Assembly (NCBI GenBank): GCA_900312665.1
Contig: ONZQ02000002.1
Span: 2,040,200-2,104,199, forward strand
Length of the DNA stretch: 64,000 bases
Direction: 5' to 3'
Origin: Cephalotrichum gorgonifer
Lineage: Eukaryota; Ascomycota; Sordariomycetes; Microascales; Microascaceae
Shown: one piece after another, positions 1 to 11,201 of the stretch
Layout: the number at the start of each line of letters is the position of its first letter
Position numbering within the stretch: position 1 is the first letter of the stretch
Program-made: the position numbers and the translations under genes
The notes under the pieces: generated by a model
Database searches by the model: none
What the model saw: only the letters and a program-made list of their open reading frames with translations
What the model was told of the DNA's origin: nothing

Positions 1-1204
1 CTGGAACACAGAGCACTGGACCTTCCCTCTCGAACTGAGTAGAGTACGTACTGCTACTTGTGCAAATTCACTTGCTTTGGATTCACATGTTCTATGCCTC
101 CTGCGAGATATCAAGAACTCGGAACCGACTCCAGTGAATGCCCCTTGCTTTGGCGCCAGGCTCTCGTATTGTCAGGTATCCAACCATACTTCATATTCAC
201 AACCGCGCTTTCACGCCCTCCCTCCCTCCCCCCCTCAGCGAGGCTTACTCTAGTAGTTTGTAATATTGTTCCTTAGTATTATTCTTCCCCAGACAATGCA
301 GCCTGGAGTCTTGGTCCCCTGCCCCTAGTCCCATCCCTGCAGCTCTACAGACCTTCTCGAAGCCTGACTGTCCAATAAACTTGAACAGAAGGGTGGGAGG
401 GAAAGGAAGACAAAAGGGGGACGGGAGGGAGACGGAATAAAGATGCTGTTCTCCCTGTATTTCACATAAGGGGACGAGGATACCTTCTTTCCTCAAAGGG
501 GTAAGTGGGCCTCGGTGTGGTACGGTGTGGTGCGGGTGGCAGTCGTCGCTTGATATTGTTCTTGATATTGTTCCTGCCCCGCCAGCCGAAGGCGAGCCCA
601 TTCATTGACGGGGCGATATTACAGGGACAATCCCCCAATATCCTTTTAACTCAAGCCATCCTTGCTTGCTTTGTCTGATTTATGATCATCAGAGTTATAA
701 TTTGGAGACCAGGGACAAGGGTCTAACGTCCATGGGGCAATTCAAGGGAGAGGAAGAGGACCTGGTTTTGCCGCCTTTACATTGTACTCAGGGCGAACAA
801 TATCAATATTAGCCCCGAAGCACTGCGCTAAAGAAGAACGACGCTGTTTGTTAAATAAATCACCCTTGTGCGACATATTATGCCTCTCTTTCTTTCTCAT
901 AGTCATGTTGTTGGCTGGCCCGAATCCCGAGGGAGTTTAAGATTGCCCATCCTTATCCCTGCCTGTGATTGCTTCGCCCTTTGTTCTGATCGCGGAGATG
1001 GAACCAAGGACTCCAAGGATAGTCGTCTCGTTCCCTCTCGCAGGCTTTCTTACTTTCATATCTCGTCATTATCAAAGGCAGGTCTTGCTTGGCCTTCCTT
1101 GGGGGGGATCTATCCCCGCAGGCTTCGTACAGATGATCCATTGTGGCGGCTGCAATGACAGCGTCGCCCAGATTTCAGATACCTTCTGCATCCCCTCCCC
1201 GTCC
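1..1204. other. left-edge intergenic stretch, no gene seen
   Basis: No open frame here has the codon pattern or family motifs of a real gene. The reading frames present are short and overlap each other on both strands. The stretch lies downstream of the AIM6-like gene and probably holds its 3' untranslated region, which would run leftward. Polypyrimidine runs near 215-240 are the only compositional feature. Confidence 0.6.
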
Positions 1205-2454
1205 CTATCTCCCGCCGGCTTGTTCTAATCTCCTCCTCGTCGTCCAGTCCCTGAAACTCTGCAAATCGTCCACATTGACGAGATCCACGCCCTCGTCCGA
1301 CAGAGTCCTCCACATCCGGTCCCGGACGTTGAGCGCCCAGGCCGGCGACCCCCAATACCTCGCCTTCAGCCCTCTCGAGTGCGCCTCCGCGACCGCCCGC
1401 CGCAGCTTCGCCAGCTGGTCGCCCGACAGGTGGCCTGACGGCGCGAAGCCGAGGTGCTTCCTGAAGGACACGCTGGCGTAGTACGAGTTGGTAGCGTCGT
1501 ACGGGGAGCCCTCCAGGTCGTCGAGCGGCGCGTCGAAGAAGGCGTCGCGGTACGTGGAGTTCGCCGCCAGGGTCGAGAAGTCCGAGGTGCCGCTCCCCAC
1601 CACGGTGACGGGCCGGCGGTGGACGTGGCCGTCCTCCCCGACGTGCGTGAGCCACCCGCGGTCTCGCAGAGCCTGCAGCTGGTCCAGGACCACGGGCCAT
1701 GTGTCGTGGCTTTCGCTCTTGAGGTCGATCATCAGGACCACGGTCTGGTCCGGGTCGCTCTCGTACACGCCGAGGGTGGACCAGCCCTGGGCGGGAGAGA
1801 ACGCGTTCCTCTGCTCCAGGAGCTCGACGAGCGGGTCGACGTAGAGACGGGTGAAGGTCACGCCCCGCTTCAGGTCGGACTCCTCGTGGGCGATCCAGAG
1901 GTCGTCTTCCACGAGCCAGACGTCGGCCTCGATGCCGATGCATCCCGTCTTGAGCGCGGAGAAGAGCGGCTCCTTGCGCCAGTAGTCGTTGTGCGAGTGG
2001 CAGGGTATCGGATCCGGCCTCGCGGTGTACGGCGAGTCCCTGTAAAGCAGTCTCGCCAACACAGTGGGGATGCCCAAGAACAGCAGCAGCATACTTCACA
2101 CGCGACGGGTAGGTAAGCCTTTTGCTCGTGGACAAACGAGGCGTAGTGTTAGGAGACGGTGATGTTAGTGCCCACTTACGTGACAGTTGTTAGTAGCACT
2201 CCGCACAGGACAGCCTCGCGGCCGACTCGAACGCCCTTTACGATGAGAGCGTCGTCGCCATCATGAGTACTGGTGGCTCGGCGATTCGTTGTCGAGGCAC
2301 TTTGTCGGGCACCCTTCTCATATCTGGCGCTGTCGGATGTGGAAGGCCGTAAGAGGGGCTGGGCATGTTCTATATCTCCTGTCTGAGCATGCATATCATT
2401 GCAGATGGTAGACTCTGACGAACTTCTCCGGGACGAGGTGCTAGCGGACTCCAT
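1205..2454 (-). CDS. AIM6-like membrane-anchored phosphodiesterase-fold protein
   Basis: Two exons, 2454-2180 and 2093-1205, give 387 residues. The intron (GTAAGT...AG) removes the stop that otherwise follows the first exon and joins the frames exactly. The protein has a Ser/Arg-rich N-terminus, one hydrophobic segment at about residues 81-107 (probable type II anchor), then a TIM-barrel domain of the PLC-like/GDPD superfamily. It carries CHSHNDY at about 123-129, GIEADVWL at about 145-152 and IAHE at about 159-162, which resemble the His, Glu and Asp active-site region of that fold. The order and length match fungal 'altered inheritance of mitochondria protein 6'. The substrate is unknown, and calling it a phosphodiesterase rests on the fold. 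A start at the internal Met (2092) would drop the first exon and most of the anchor, so the spliced form is preferred. Confidence 0.85.
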
Positions 2455-2511
2455 GATGATAGAGCCCTCACCGGGGTGGTATCACAAAAAAGGGAGCTGG
2501 CCGGGGTCCCT

Positions 2512-2519
2512 TTATATAA
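2512..2519 (-). promoter_or_regulatory. TATA-box candidate for the AIM6-like gene
   Basis: Read on the minus strand this is TTATATAA, centred about 60 bp before the start codon at 2454. The position is plausible for a core promoter with a short 5' leader. Only sequence similarity supports it. Confidence 0.4.
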
Positions 2520-2529
2520 GAGCGTGTAA

Positions 2530-3879
2530 GTTACGCCGTACAGGAGTAACAAAATGGAAGAATAAATGTGGGAAATAGAGTGCTACCGGAGGGAAGATAG
2601 TTCCCCGGAGAAATACGTCTTAGCCATGGTAGATGAAGTGAGAAGGGGAGAGGATGGCCGGGTGGGACCAGGATCAGAGAAACTTATACCAGTATTGGCA
2701 GAGCACCGTCTCGCGTCTCGCGGGTCTCGGCTCTGTCCCTGTGCCTGGGCTCTAGTTCTCTCTGGCCTCTCTCTCTTCCGGGATGGGACAGACTGACTAT
2801 ACTTGGCTCGTGCGAATCTGTGCGGGTCTGACGATCTCCCACGGGGGTAAGCTTTGATACGCACCTGACTAGTCTCTCACAAGGTTTTCATCAATTTTGA
2901 CAAGCGCACCTTCAGGTCCTGCGGGCCCTTGAATACCAATACATCCTTGAGGCGCTCGCACGTGGGGGTCTGGACGTGCCGTGGATGGGGTGGGCCGCGG
3001 AGCTGGTCGGACTTGTGGCGACTGTGTGTGGGTGTGGGCGTGTGGTGCGGATGTGGTGTGGAGGTGACAGACGGCAACACCTGGGCACAGAAGTCATAGC
3101 AAATGCTTGCTCGTGTGACTTGTCTACAAGTACATCAGGGTCCAAGGGTCGAGGGGTCTTGGTGGCTGGTGCGTGACTCGGCGCTTGCTTAGGATAGCGG
3201 ATTATTAGGTAAGGTGCCGCCCGCTCACCTCCAATGTACGTGTACAAGCATCATGATCCGCTCGTGGCACCTTCGCCTCGTTGTCCCCACCTAAGCCAGC
3301 GCGGGTAATAGCTACGATACAAGCAATAAATACAAGGAAGATTCATTTGTACTTGTACCCGTCCAGCTGGAGACACCCGCTAAATGACACTACGTCTCGT
3401 TCCGTAATTGGATTGCGTTCTTGCACCATTAATTTGGATGGGTCCAGATCCATGCGTTCCCGCTCTTCCGCCATTGAAAAGACACACGCGACATCCCTGC
3501 TTGAGACAGCCCAAATGCAGCCTCACCGTACTACTTGTACTACAAGCACTCGTACTCACCCCCTGTCTCTCAGCCTCTCCGTCCGGATTGTTGGCCTTGT
3601 CCGACCTCGCCCGAAATGTTGCAGAGCACGACACTGAGTCAGAGTCCGGGAGGAACCCATCCATATTACAAGTACATGTATTATCGCCAGCTCGTTGTAC
3701 CGTACCCGTAGTACTCGTAACTGTACTCATACAAGTAGCGTCCTTTCCCGGTCCACCACGTCACAGGTCAGATAGCCAAACCAACGAGCGACGAGTCATT
3801 GGAAAACCACCTCGCACCTCCTGCAAGAACAGAACCCCGCCAAACGCCGACCTCGCAACTTGTTTCTGCAACCACAGCC
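2530..3879. other. divergent intergenic region between the AIM6-like gene and DUG3
   Basis: No convincing gene. The longest plus-strand frame (3408-3992) has no recognisable domain and overlaps the first DUG3 exon in a different frame. The stretch carries several TACTTGTAC/TACTCGTAC-type motifs (near 3350, 3530-3560 and 3710-3735). It must contain the promoters of both flanking genes. Confidence 0.55.
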
Positions 3880-5489
3880 ATGTGCCGCTTTCTCGTATGT
3901 CCTACGCTCCTATGCCCCTATACCACTCCACGACTGAGGATGTGGCGAGCGATGGAAACATGCTTGGACTAACAAATCATCCAACCGTCTAGGTTTACAA
4001 GGGAAGCGACGAAATACTCCTCTCCAAGCTCATTCTCGACCCGAGCCACTCCATCCTGAAGCAGTCCTTCGATTCTCGTCTTCGTCTGGTGTGTAACCCT
4101 TTTCGCCTCCCGTCACCCTCCTCTCTTTTCGATCACTTTCGTCGATGTCGTGACCCAACAACACCCCTCGTCTCGTCTCGCCCCCTCCGTTCCCCGCGCT
4201 CTCTAACAATCGAACCAGGACACCAGGAGAGGCCAAAACAACGCCGATGGCTTCGGAATAGGCTTCTACACCGACCCAAAGCTCGGCTCGGCACCCTGCC
4301 TCTTCACCTCGACCGTCCCCGCCTGGAACTGCACCAACCTCCAGCGCATCGCCTCCAAGACGGCCTCCCGACTCATCTACGCCCACGTGCGCGCCACCAC
4401 CGAAGGATCGCTCAGCGAGGACAACTGCCACCCCTTCTCCCATGGCAGTCTCATGTGGATGCACAACGGCGGGCTCGGCGGCTGGAAGTACATCAAGCGC
4501 CGCCTCAGCGAGAGGCTCGACGACAAGTGGTACCTGGGCGTCGGCGGCGGCACCGACAGCGAGTGGGCCTTCGCCCTGTTCCTCGACACCCTCCAGCGCA
4601 TGGGCCACGACCCGAGCTCGATACCCGAACAGGGGTTCGGACCCACCGTGCTGAGGAAGGCGATGCTCAAGACCATCGCGCTGATCAACGAGTTCATCGA
4701 CGACATCCCCAAGAGCGTCATCGAGAGCGAGAATGTCGACACGAGGAGCCTGCTCAACTTTGCCATCACGGACGGGCACAGCGTCATCTGCACGCGATAC
4801 GTGAGCAGCTTCACCGACGAGGCCGCAAGCCTGTACTACTCCTCCGGGACCCAGTGGCAGGAGAGGCCCAGCACGGCCGCCGCGGGGACCCGGGACTTCC
4901 ACATGGAGCGCCGGGACAAGGGGGCCGATATCGTTCTCGTTGCCAGCGAGCCCCTGACGTTTGAGAGAGGTACGTCCACCTAATATATTCCTACGTGTCC
5001 TTGGGCAACGGAGCCGGACGGTACTAACGAATGAATGCAGAAAACTGGGTCAACGTGCCGACGAACTCGATCCTCACCATCCACAAGCAGACCGTCATGG
5101 TCCACCCCATCATCGACAAATACTACAGCCCCAACCCGAACCACTTCCGGTCGAGCGCCTACGTCCAGGCCAAGGGCCTCACCTCCAACGAGAAGGCGCC
5201 CGTCCAGCCGTCCATCCTACCGGACCTGGAGGGCACTCACGGCAAGAAGTCCAGGGGTGTGGCGCTCCCCCTGGGCGCGAGGGTATACGGGTCGCCGCCC
5301 GAGCGGCTGGGCTCCTCGCCGCTGTCAACCGGCGGGAGGAACACGAGCGGCTGGCTGGCGGACCACGGCTCGGATGAGTCGAGCGATACCCAGGGTTCCG
5401 AGTCGGACGAGCCGGAGAGGGGGGAGCCCGGGCGGAACAGGGCGAAGGTGGCACAGTACTTTCCCGAGCTCACGCATAACCCGAGGTGA
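3880..5489 (+). CDS. DUG3: DUG3-type glutamine amidotransferase (glutathione degradation)
   Basis: Exons 3880-3894, 3993-4088, 4219-4969 and 5041-5489 give 436 residues. The first exon encodes only MCRFL and is found by its GTATGT donor and by family conservation of MCRFLVYKG. Cys2 becomes the N-terminal nucleophile of a class II glutamine amidotransferase after Met removal. Exon 2 carries the family stretch QSFDSRLRL, and exon 3 opens with DTRRGQNNADGFGIGFY. Further conserved parts are YAHVRATT (about 91-98), NCHPFSHG (about 106-113) and HNGGLGGW near 119. In yeast, Dug3 works with Dug1 and Dug2 to hydrolyse glutathione through a gamma-glutamyl-independent cytosolic route. The C-terminal 110 residues are Gly/Ser/Glu-rich and variable. 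The gene is convergent with the cystinosin-like gene. Confidence 0.93.
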
Positions 5490-5957
5490 ACGGGGGGGGG
5501 AAGAAAGGTGGTTACTAGGCGGCTCTTGCTTTTGCCAAGTGTAAAAATGAACTCGGCGGTTCCCAACAGATTTGGGGGATCCAGGCCAGTGGGAAGATGG
5601 CGCATGTTTACGCACCCTGCTTGTGGTGTCACGGGAAAATTGTATCTGCTTTGATGGTTACTTATAGCGGGCGTTGATAGAGAGTCGGGAAATGATATTT
5701 GACGTATGATATCCATAAGAAGCCTGTACCGGTGTGTGTGTGTGAACACGGGATATATTCTCCAGGGGTGATATAGATTGCTGAGAAGGTACATGGTCTT
5801 TTACATCCTCCTACGTGCAGATTATGCGGTGCGCGAGGGCGATATGGGCAGCTACCAAGTTAAATGGTCTTCAGGTCTGCCTGTATATAGACACTATGCG
5901 GGTATATGGACATCATGAGGACATGCAACGCGTACGGGCCAAAGCACGCTCTAAGTC

Positions 5958-6908
5958 CTAGTCCTCCCTCCTCCCCAGAAGGCCCTCCTCCTCGCCCGTC
6001 TTCCTACTACTGCTCCCTCTGTAGAGCACGTAGTGCTGCCATATGAAGATGGAGTCGTAGACCATGGACACGTTCCCCAGGGCGAGCTTGACGGGGTTGC
6101 CCGTGAGGCCGGACCAGTCGCGCTGGAGGTACGAGTCGGCGCACTGCTGCGCGACGGAGAGCACGCCGCCCGTGACGTCGAGAAGGATCTGCCATATGGA
6201 CCAGCCCCTCGTGGACTTGTTCCTGTAGTTCGCGACGACCTGCGGGGTGAACTTTACGAGGGTGACGACGAGCTTGACGTAGGAGACGGCGTAGACGACG
6301 TCGAGGGCGCACCAGTCCGCGGCCCCGCCCGGGCCCGAGCCGCCCCCGGCGAAGGAGACGCGGAGGGCGACGAGGGCGACGGCGAGGACGGAGCCGAGGG
6401 CTATGCCGAGGATGGCGCGGGAGGGGCGGGTGGACGAGACGTGGAAGCCCCAGACGGAGGGGACGTACTGCGTCACGGTCACGAGGGAGAGGAGGAGGGC
6501 GTGCGCGGCGAAGGCGATGTCGTTGGGCTGGACGGTGGGGGTGAGGCCGTTGTTGCGGTGGGCGTACTGGGCGCGGATGAGGGGGGAGAAGTAGAAGGCG
6601 CAGTTGGAGATCAGGTATGCTAGGAAGCCTGTTTTTGGGTTAATATAAAAAGAACTTGTGGTTCCGTTCTTTCGTCGCCTCTACGGGGTTACACGAGCGG
6701 AGAGACATTGGGGGAGTGATTGGGCGATGAAGCATGGCGGGACGGACTCCTTACCTAGACTATTGAGAAAGGGAAAGTCAATCGTCGTGCCCGAGGTCGA
6801 CTTGCGGCCGTAGTTGAGCAGCGGCTGGGGGTAGAACGAGAGAGACCAGGCGGCCGTGTAGACCCAGCCCGAGAGGGCCGAGAACAGCCTCAGCACGCCG
6901 TCACTCAT
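5958..6908 (-). CDS. ERS1: cystinosin/ERS1-like PQ-loop cystine transporter
   Basis: Exons 6908-6755 and 6628-5958 give 274 residues, with the intron splitting a Gly codon. The two PQ-loop motifs that define the family are present: SFYPQPLLNYGRKST with PQ at 27-28, and KFTPQVVANYRNKST with PQ at about 180-181, followed by GWSIWQILLDVTGG. Hydrophobic segments fit seven transmembrane helices, and length is close to yeast Ers1. Family members export L-cystine with protons from the lysosome or vacuole. Helix 5 is preceded by an unusual Gly-rich loop (AGGGSGPGGA). The single-exon reading from 6908 ends early at 6681 because the intron is not removed. Its 3' end faces that of DUG3, 468 bp away. Confidence 0.92.
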
Positions 6909-6919
6909 CGTCGCGTCTG

Positions 6920-8795
6920 CTGTCTGGTCTTGCGCGCGTGTGTACTTGTACGGAGTGAATATATCGGTTCGTTGTCGCCGGGAGGGCCGTGGGGGGGAAA
7001 CAAAAAGATAGGGTATCGTAGGTTAGAATAGGAAGTATTAATTAGCTGATCACGAGCATGAAGAGAGAGCGTAAAGTAACGAGAAGAGTAAAAGCTGATG
7101 GTGACGACTCAAAACCCTCCTTCACCCCCGCGTGGCTGGCTCCTTTCCTGTGATGGCGCAAGAGCGATGGTGTAATACGCCGTAATTGCTTTGCCTGCCT
7201 CGTGCGAGTACTTTGTACGAGCACAGTTTCTCGTATTATTAGTAAACTACGTACTTGTATTAGAGAATCGCGAGCGCCCCCATTTCCGACTAGTACGTAG
7301 TTACTTGTCAGACAGAAAGCACCCCGCGCTAGACCCGATGAATGACGTTGGCATTTTCCAATCGCGCAAAATCCCTATTAACTAATAGCTCTCGCGTTCT
7401 TGTCTGGATTACCTTGTGGGGGTGGACGGGGTCTGACTGCTGCCCGCGCGGGTAAGCTTTTTCTTGTTCTGGAACCTGGGGACTCTGGACCCTGGGGACC
7501 CTCGACCGGACCCCCGGACCCTGGACCCTGGACCCTGTATGGTTTTTATTGCGAGCGTTAGGTGATATATTTGGGGGTGCTGCATGGTCAGACTTTTAGC
7601 TTTCGGGCCGCCGCGGGGAAACAACACGGACAGGGTTTGCATGAGTGTGTCTGAAATACTTTCTTTCGCTTGCACTTAGCTTAGAAGACCCAATTCGGAC
7701 AGTCCACGGAGGGCACGACCTCGTCCCATTTACACTCCCATTCTCTACGGGTATAAGTGCACACGTACATCAGCCAGCATGGAACCCCAGAGCCAAACAC
7801 CACGGTCTTTATCCCAGTTGACATGGCCAAAGCCCACATCATCACGGTGGCCCCAGATACTAATATATACCAGAAGTGCATCTAACCCAGTTCTCTAGGT
7901 TCTATTCAACCATGTCTATCTACCTCTGGCCCTCCGACCTCCCTGCCGCTCAGGTCCATCCAACGCATCATCTTTTTTAGACATCTATATCTGCATGGAA
8001 GAAAATGCTCGACTCTGCTAAACAAACCCAACCCGGTCTTAGAAAAAGGCCAAAAAAACACAAAATATCACCCAAACACCGAAAAGAAAAAAAAAACATC
8101 AGAAGGCTACTGCATGTAAAACGCAAAGAAACATGGTGTAAGAGAACGAGAACGCACAGAGAAAAACAAGACAAAAAAGGTGCAAAATGCTATACCACCC
8201 ACCGCGCTTCTTCTCTCAACTCCCTTCCTGTACAAGTCTCATGCCGTGCAATGACTGAAGAGACCGGGGAGGGGAAATGCGCAACCGCAGATTAGGCAAC
8301 TATCGCGTGTCTATAGACAGTCCGCGTTGTTGATGCGATAAAATGAATATGCCGAAAATCCGCATGCGAAGATGAAGGTGAACAAAAAAAAAAGAACAAA
8401 AAAAACTCAAGGCCGGTTGACGATGGCACCCCGGGGTAACGTTGAGGACAACCATTGATGGGTGGGATGGGATATCCGGCTCGAAAGACCGACCCGTGCG
8501 CCCGCAGCAGAAGCCGCGGGAGAGTGAGATCCACCCAATTTGAGAGGAGCTCCAGAGAAATCCGACGGAAATGCCGCAAAATGTACCGTCAAAAAGCGAG
8601 CGTAGGAGCGCAGTGGAGACATCCGAAATTCCTCGCACGTAAATCCGACATCGCCGACCCGTCCACCTGCCCGTGCCGAAGGGGCCCCACAGAAAAGCCG
8701 AGCGGGCCACCGGATGGGTGAGGCCTAAAAACCACTCCAACTCCCATCTCATCCCTTAAAAAACGGGGAAAGGACAAGAAAACGGGACGGAGAGT
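6920..8795. other. gene-poor spacer between ERS1 and the aspartate/glutamate carrier
   Basis: Nothing convincing is encoded. A 66-residue minus-strand frame (7681-7881) is hydrophobic but has no relatives I recognise. A tract of imperfect GGACCCT repeats lies at about 7471-7536. The A-rich segment at 7980-8420 probably belongs to the 3' untranslated/termination zone of the carrier gene, which ends at 8796 on the minus strand. Confidence 0.5.
7471..7536. repeat. imperfect GGACCCT/GGGGACCCTC short tandem repeat
   Basis: The segment repeats variants of CTGGACCCT seven or eight times, including three adjacent near-perfect copies at about 7517-7536. It is a simple-sequence tract in intergenic DNA with no coding role visible. 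Confidence 0.7.
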
Positions 8796-11201
8796 CTAAT
8801 AAGACCCGCCGCCACCACCCATCGACTTGGGCAGCGACTTCCACGACGCCTGGTTGGGGAACTTGAACTTGCCGAAATCCTCGTCAAGGTCGAGGATGAT
8901 CTTCAGCGCGTTCCTGCTCCGGCCGAACGGAGTCGGGTCGTACTTCTCCTTCAGCGTCGCCACCGCACCGGTGATGCCCTGCACCTCCTTCGCCGACCCG
9001 GGCATGGGCAGGAGGTTCTGGAGCACCTCGTATGCCGCGAGCGTGAACCCGAATTGAGGCGACGACCGCATGATACGCGCCGGGCCGCCCTTGAAGAAGG
9101 CCTTGAAGCCCTCCTCCTTGAGGATCGTCTGCGCGCAGTGCCGGACGCCGTTATATGAGCTCTCGCCCTTCCTCGCCTCGACCTGGAGTCGCGTCTTTAT
9201 CACGTCGCACGGAGTCGTGAGGTAAGCAGCCGGCATACCCGCAATGGCACCGGCCGTCAGGAGCTGGAGCACGCTGAGCTTGTTGGCGGGGGACTCGTTG
9301 AAGAGGTCCTTCTTCAGATGGTTGTACGCCGGGAAGTAGATGGCCGAGAAAGGTACGTCGCGGAGGAGGCAGGCCGCTGCGCCCTTGTAAAGGCCCTTGA
9401 GACCGAGGTTCTTGACAATCCACATCGCAGACCGCTTCGGCGGTCCATCCACCCCCTTTGCCATCTCTCCTTGGATCTGGAGGCGAATCTTGACAATCTC
9501 GAGAGGGTTGGTGAAGACCTAGGCGTTTTGTTATCAGCATGAAGTTCTTCTTCTGTTTGACAGGGCACCAAAACAGGACTAGCTAGGATGGGCGGGCCAG
9601 AACGTCGAATGCTCAGCGAATAGAAGGGAGAGAAAGGGAAACTGGAAAGAGGGTAGGGAGAAGGGGGAGGGATCATGGGCCCTGACAACGTCACCAGACA
9701 CAATAACTTACCACTTGACAGGCACCGGCGGATCCACCAGCAATCACCTCGTGCATCCACCAGATGTTCCCATCCTTGCCGGTGAAGTATTTCCGGACCA
9801 AGTCGTTCACCGTCAGCTTGATGGCCTTCTCGGGCGCCACACCAACGAGCTGGGGCAGGACTCCCGAGTAAAGGCCGAGGAAGCCCTCGTTGCGGACCAC
9901 CTTCTGGAAGCAGTCGACCGAGTTCTTATACATTCGCATCCCAGGGCTCGCGTCACGCTGGTTCTGCATCCGCGTCTTCACAAGGTCGATGGGGTAGACC
10001 ATGAAGGCGCCGAAAGCACCGGCCAAACTCCCAAGCGCGAAGCTGTATCCCGACGCGAGGATGGAATGGAGGACCGAGCTCTTCTTGGGCTCATCGGCCT
10101 GGTGAGCGCTGGCCGCGTGTTGGGGGGTCCTCCAGGACGGGTGGAGGACCTTGGCGAAGTTCTCGAGACTGAGTCTCCCGGAGGGCTCGTCGAGACTCGC
10201 AAAGTGGAAGAGGATGTCGGCCTCCATGGGGGTGAAGAGGGAGAAGCGGGTGACCTTGGCGGCCTGGTTGAGGAAGTCGGCGCGGGTGATCTTGCCGTCG
10301 GTGCTCTTGACGCAAGCCTGACGGACAATGAGCTCGACGAGGTCGATCTCCTTGATCATGTTCTGGAAGGCTCGCACGTTCGCGTACGAGACCTTGCTGC
10401 TCTTGGTGATGTTGCAGAGGGTGCTCAGGTTATCGATGAGGTGGTCGGACAGCTTGTGCTTGGCCGTCTCGAGGATGATGCGCTCGAAGTCCTGGGGCTC
10501 GATGAAGCCGTCGCCGTCGGCGTCGAACAGCTGGAAGGCCTGTCGGATCCTCTCGCCCTGCAGGCCGCGCAGCATCTGGCAGAACTGGTCATAGTCCAGC
10601 TCCTGGCGCGTCTTCTTGGCGCCGGTGTACAGCTTCGCCCACTCGCAGTTCCAGTCGAAGGGGATGCTGTCGGGCCCCTTGTTCATCTGGTAAAGCTTCT
10701 TAAAGTCGGAGTAGTTGACGGATCCGGTCCGGTTGATGTCGAACAGGCGGAAGGCGATCTCGTACTCGGCATCGGGCTTGAGGAGGAGGTTCTCAAACGC
10801 GAGCCAGTCGCGAACGTTCACCTTTCCCGTGTTACTCCGGTCGGCGACGTGGAACAGGATGCTGTACTGTTCCCGCTTTACTTTGTGCTACGCGAAAGAA
10901 CTTGTCAGACACATGAGGAAGGGGAGGGAGGAAGACGGGCTTCTCTAGGTTTCGGTGGAGCCGCGAACCTCCCAGAGAGAAGAGAGGCAGGAGGCGGGCA
11001 AAATCCGACTGGGGGAAGTCATACATAGTCCTCGTCAGTTGGCGCGATGGCATTGATGAACTGGTCGGGACCGAGATAGGCCTCGCCGGTCTCGGAGTCT
11101 CGGATCGCATTGGAGTTGAAGCGCGCCTTGGACCCAGCGGAGAGACCGCTGAGGTCTTCGGCCACAACCGGAGGGCCGTCGGTCTTGGTGGTTGAAGTCA
11201 T
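8796..11201 (-). CDS. AGC1: mitochondrial aspartate/glutamate carrier (aralar/AGC1 type)
   Basis: Exons 11201-11025, 10887-9712 and 9518-8796 give 691 residues. The N-terminal half is an EF-hand regulatory region. It includes DINRTGSVNYSDF at 109-121 and a canonical loop DADGDGFIEP at about 181-190. The C-terminal half (about 335-630) is a three-repeat mitochondrial carrier with signature motifs YPIDLVKTRMQ (P358), NPLEIVKIRLQ (P456) and TPCDVIKTRLQ (near 554). This architecture is diagnostic of calcium-sensing aspartate/glutamate carriers of the inner membrane. They supply the malate-aspartate shuttle and matrix aspartate/glutamate exchange. Splice sites are GTATGA...TAG and GTAAGT...TAG, and both restore homologous frame. 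The C-terminal tail ends in a Gly-rich GGGGGSY. Confidence 0.95.

Noticed and set aside
4030..4902. 290-codon minus-strand frame opposite DUG3
   Set aside because: It is a shadow of the DUG3 coding strand, with Gly/Ala/Val-rich low-complexity translation.
9715..11028. 437-codon plus-strand frame opposite the aspartate/glutamate carrier
   Set aside because: It is a mirror of the GC-rich third codon positions of the carrier gene. The carrier motifs are on the minus strand.
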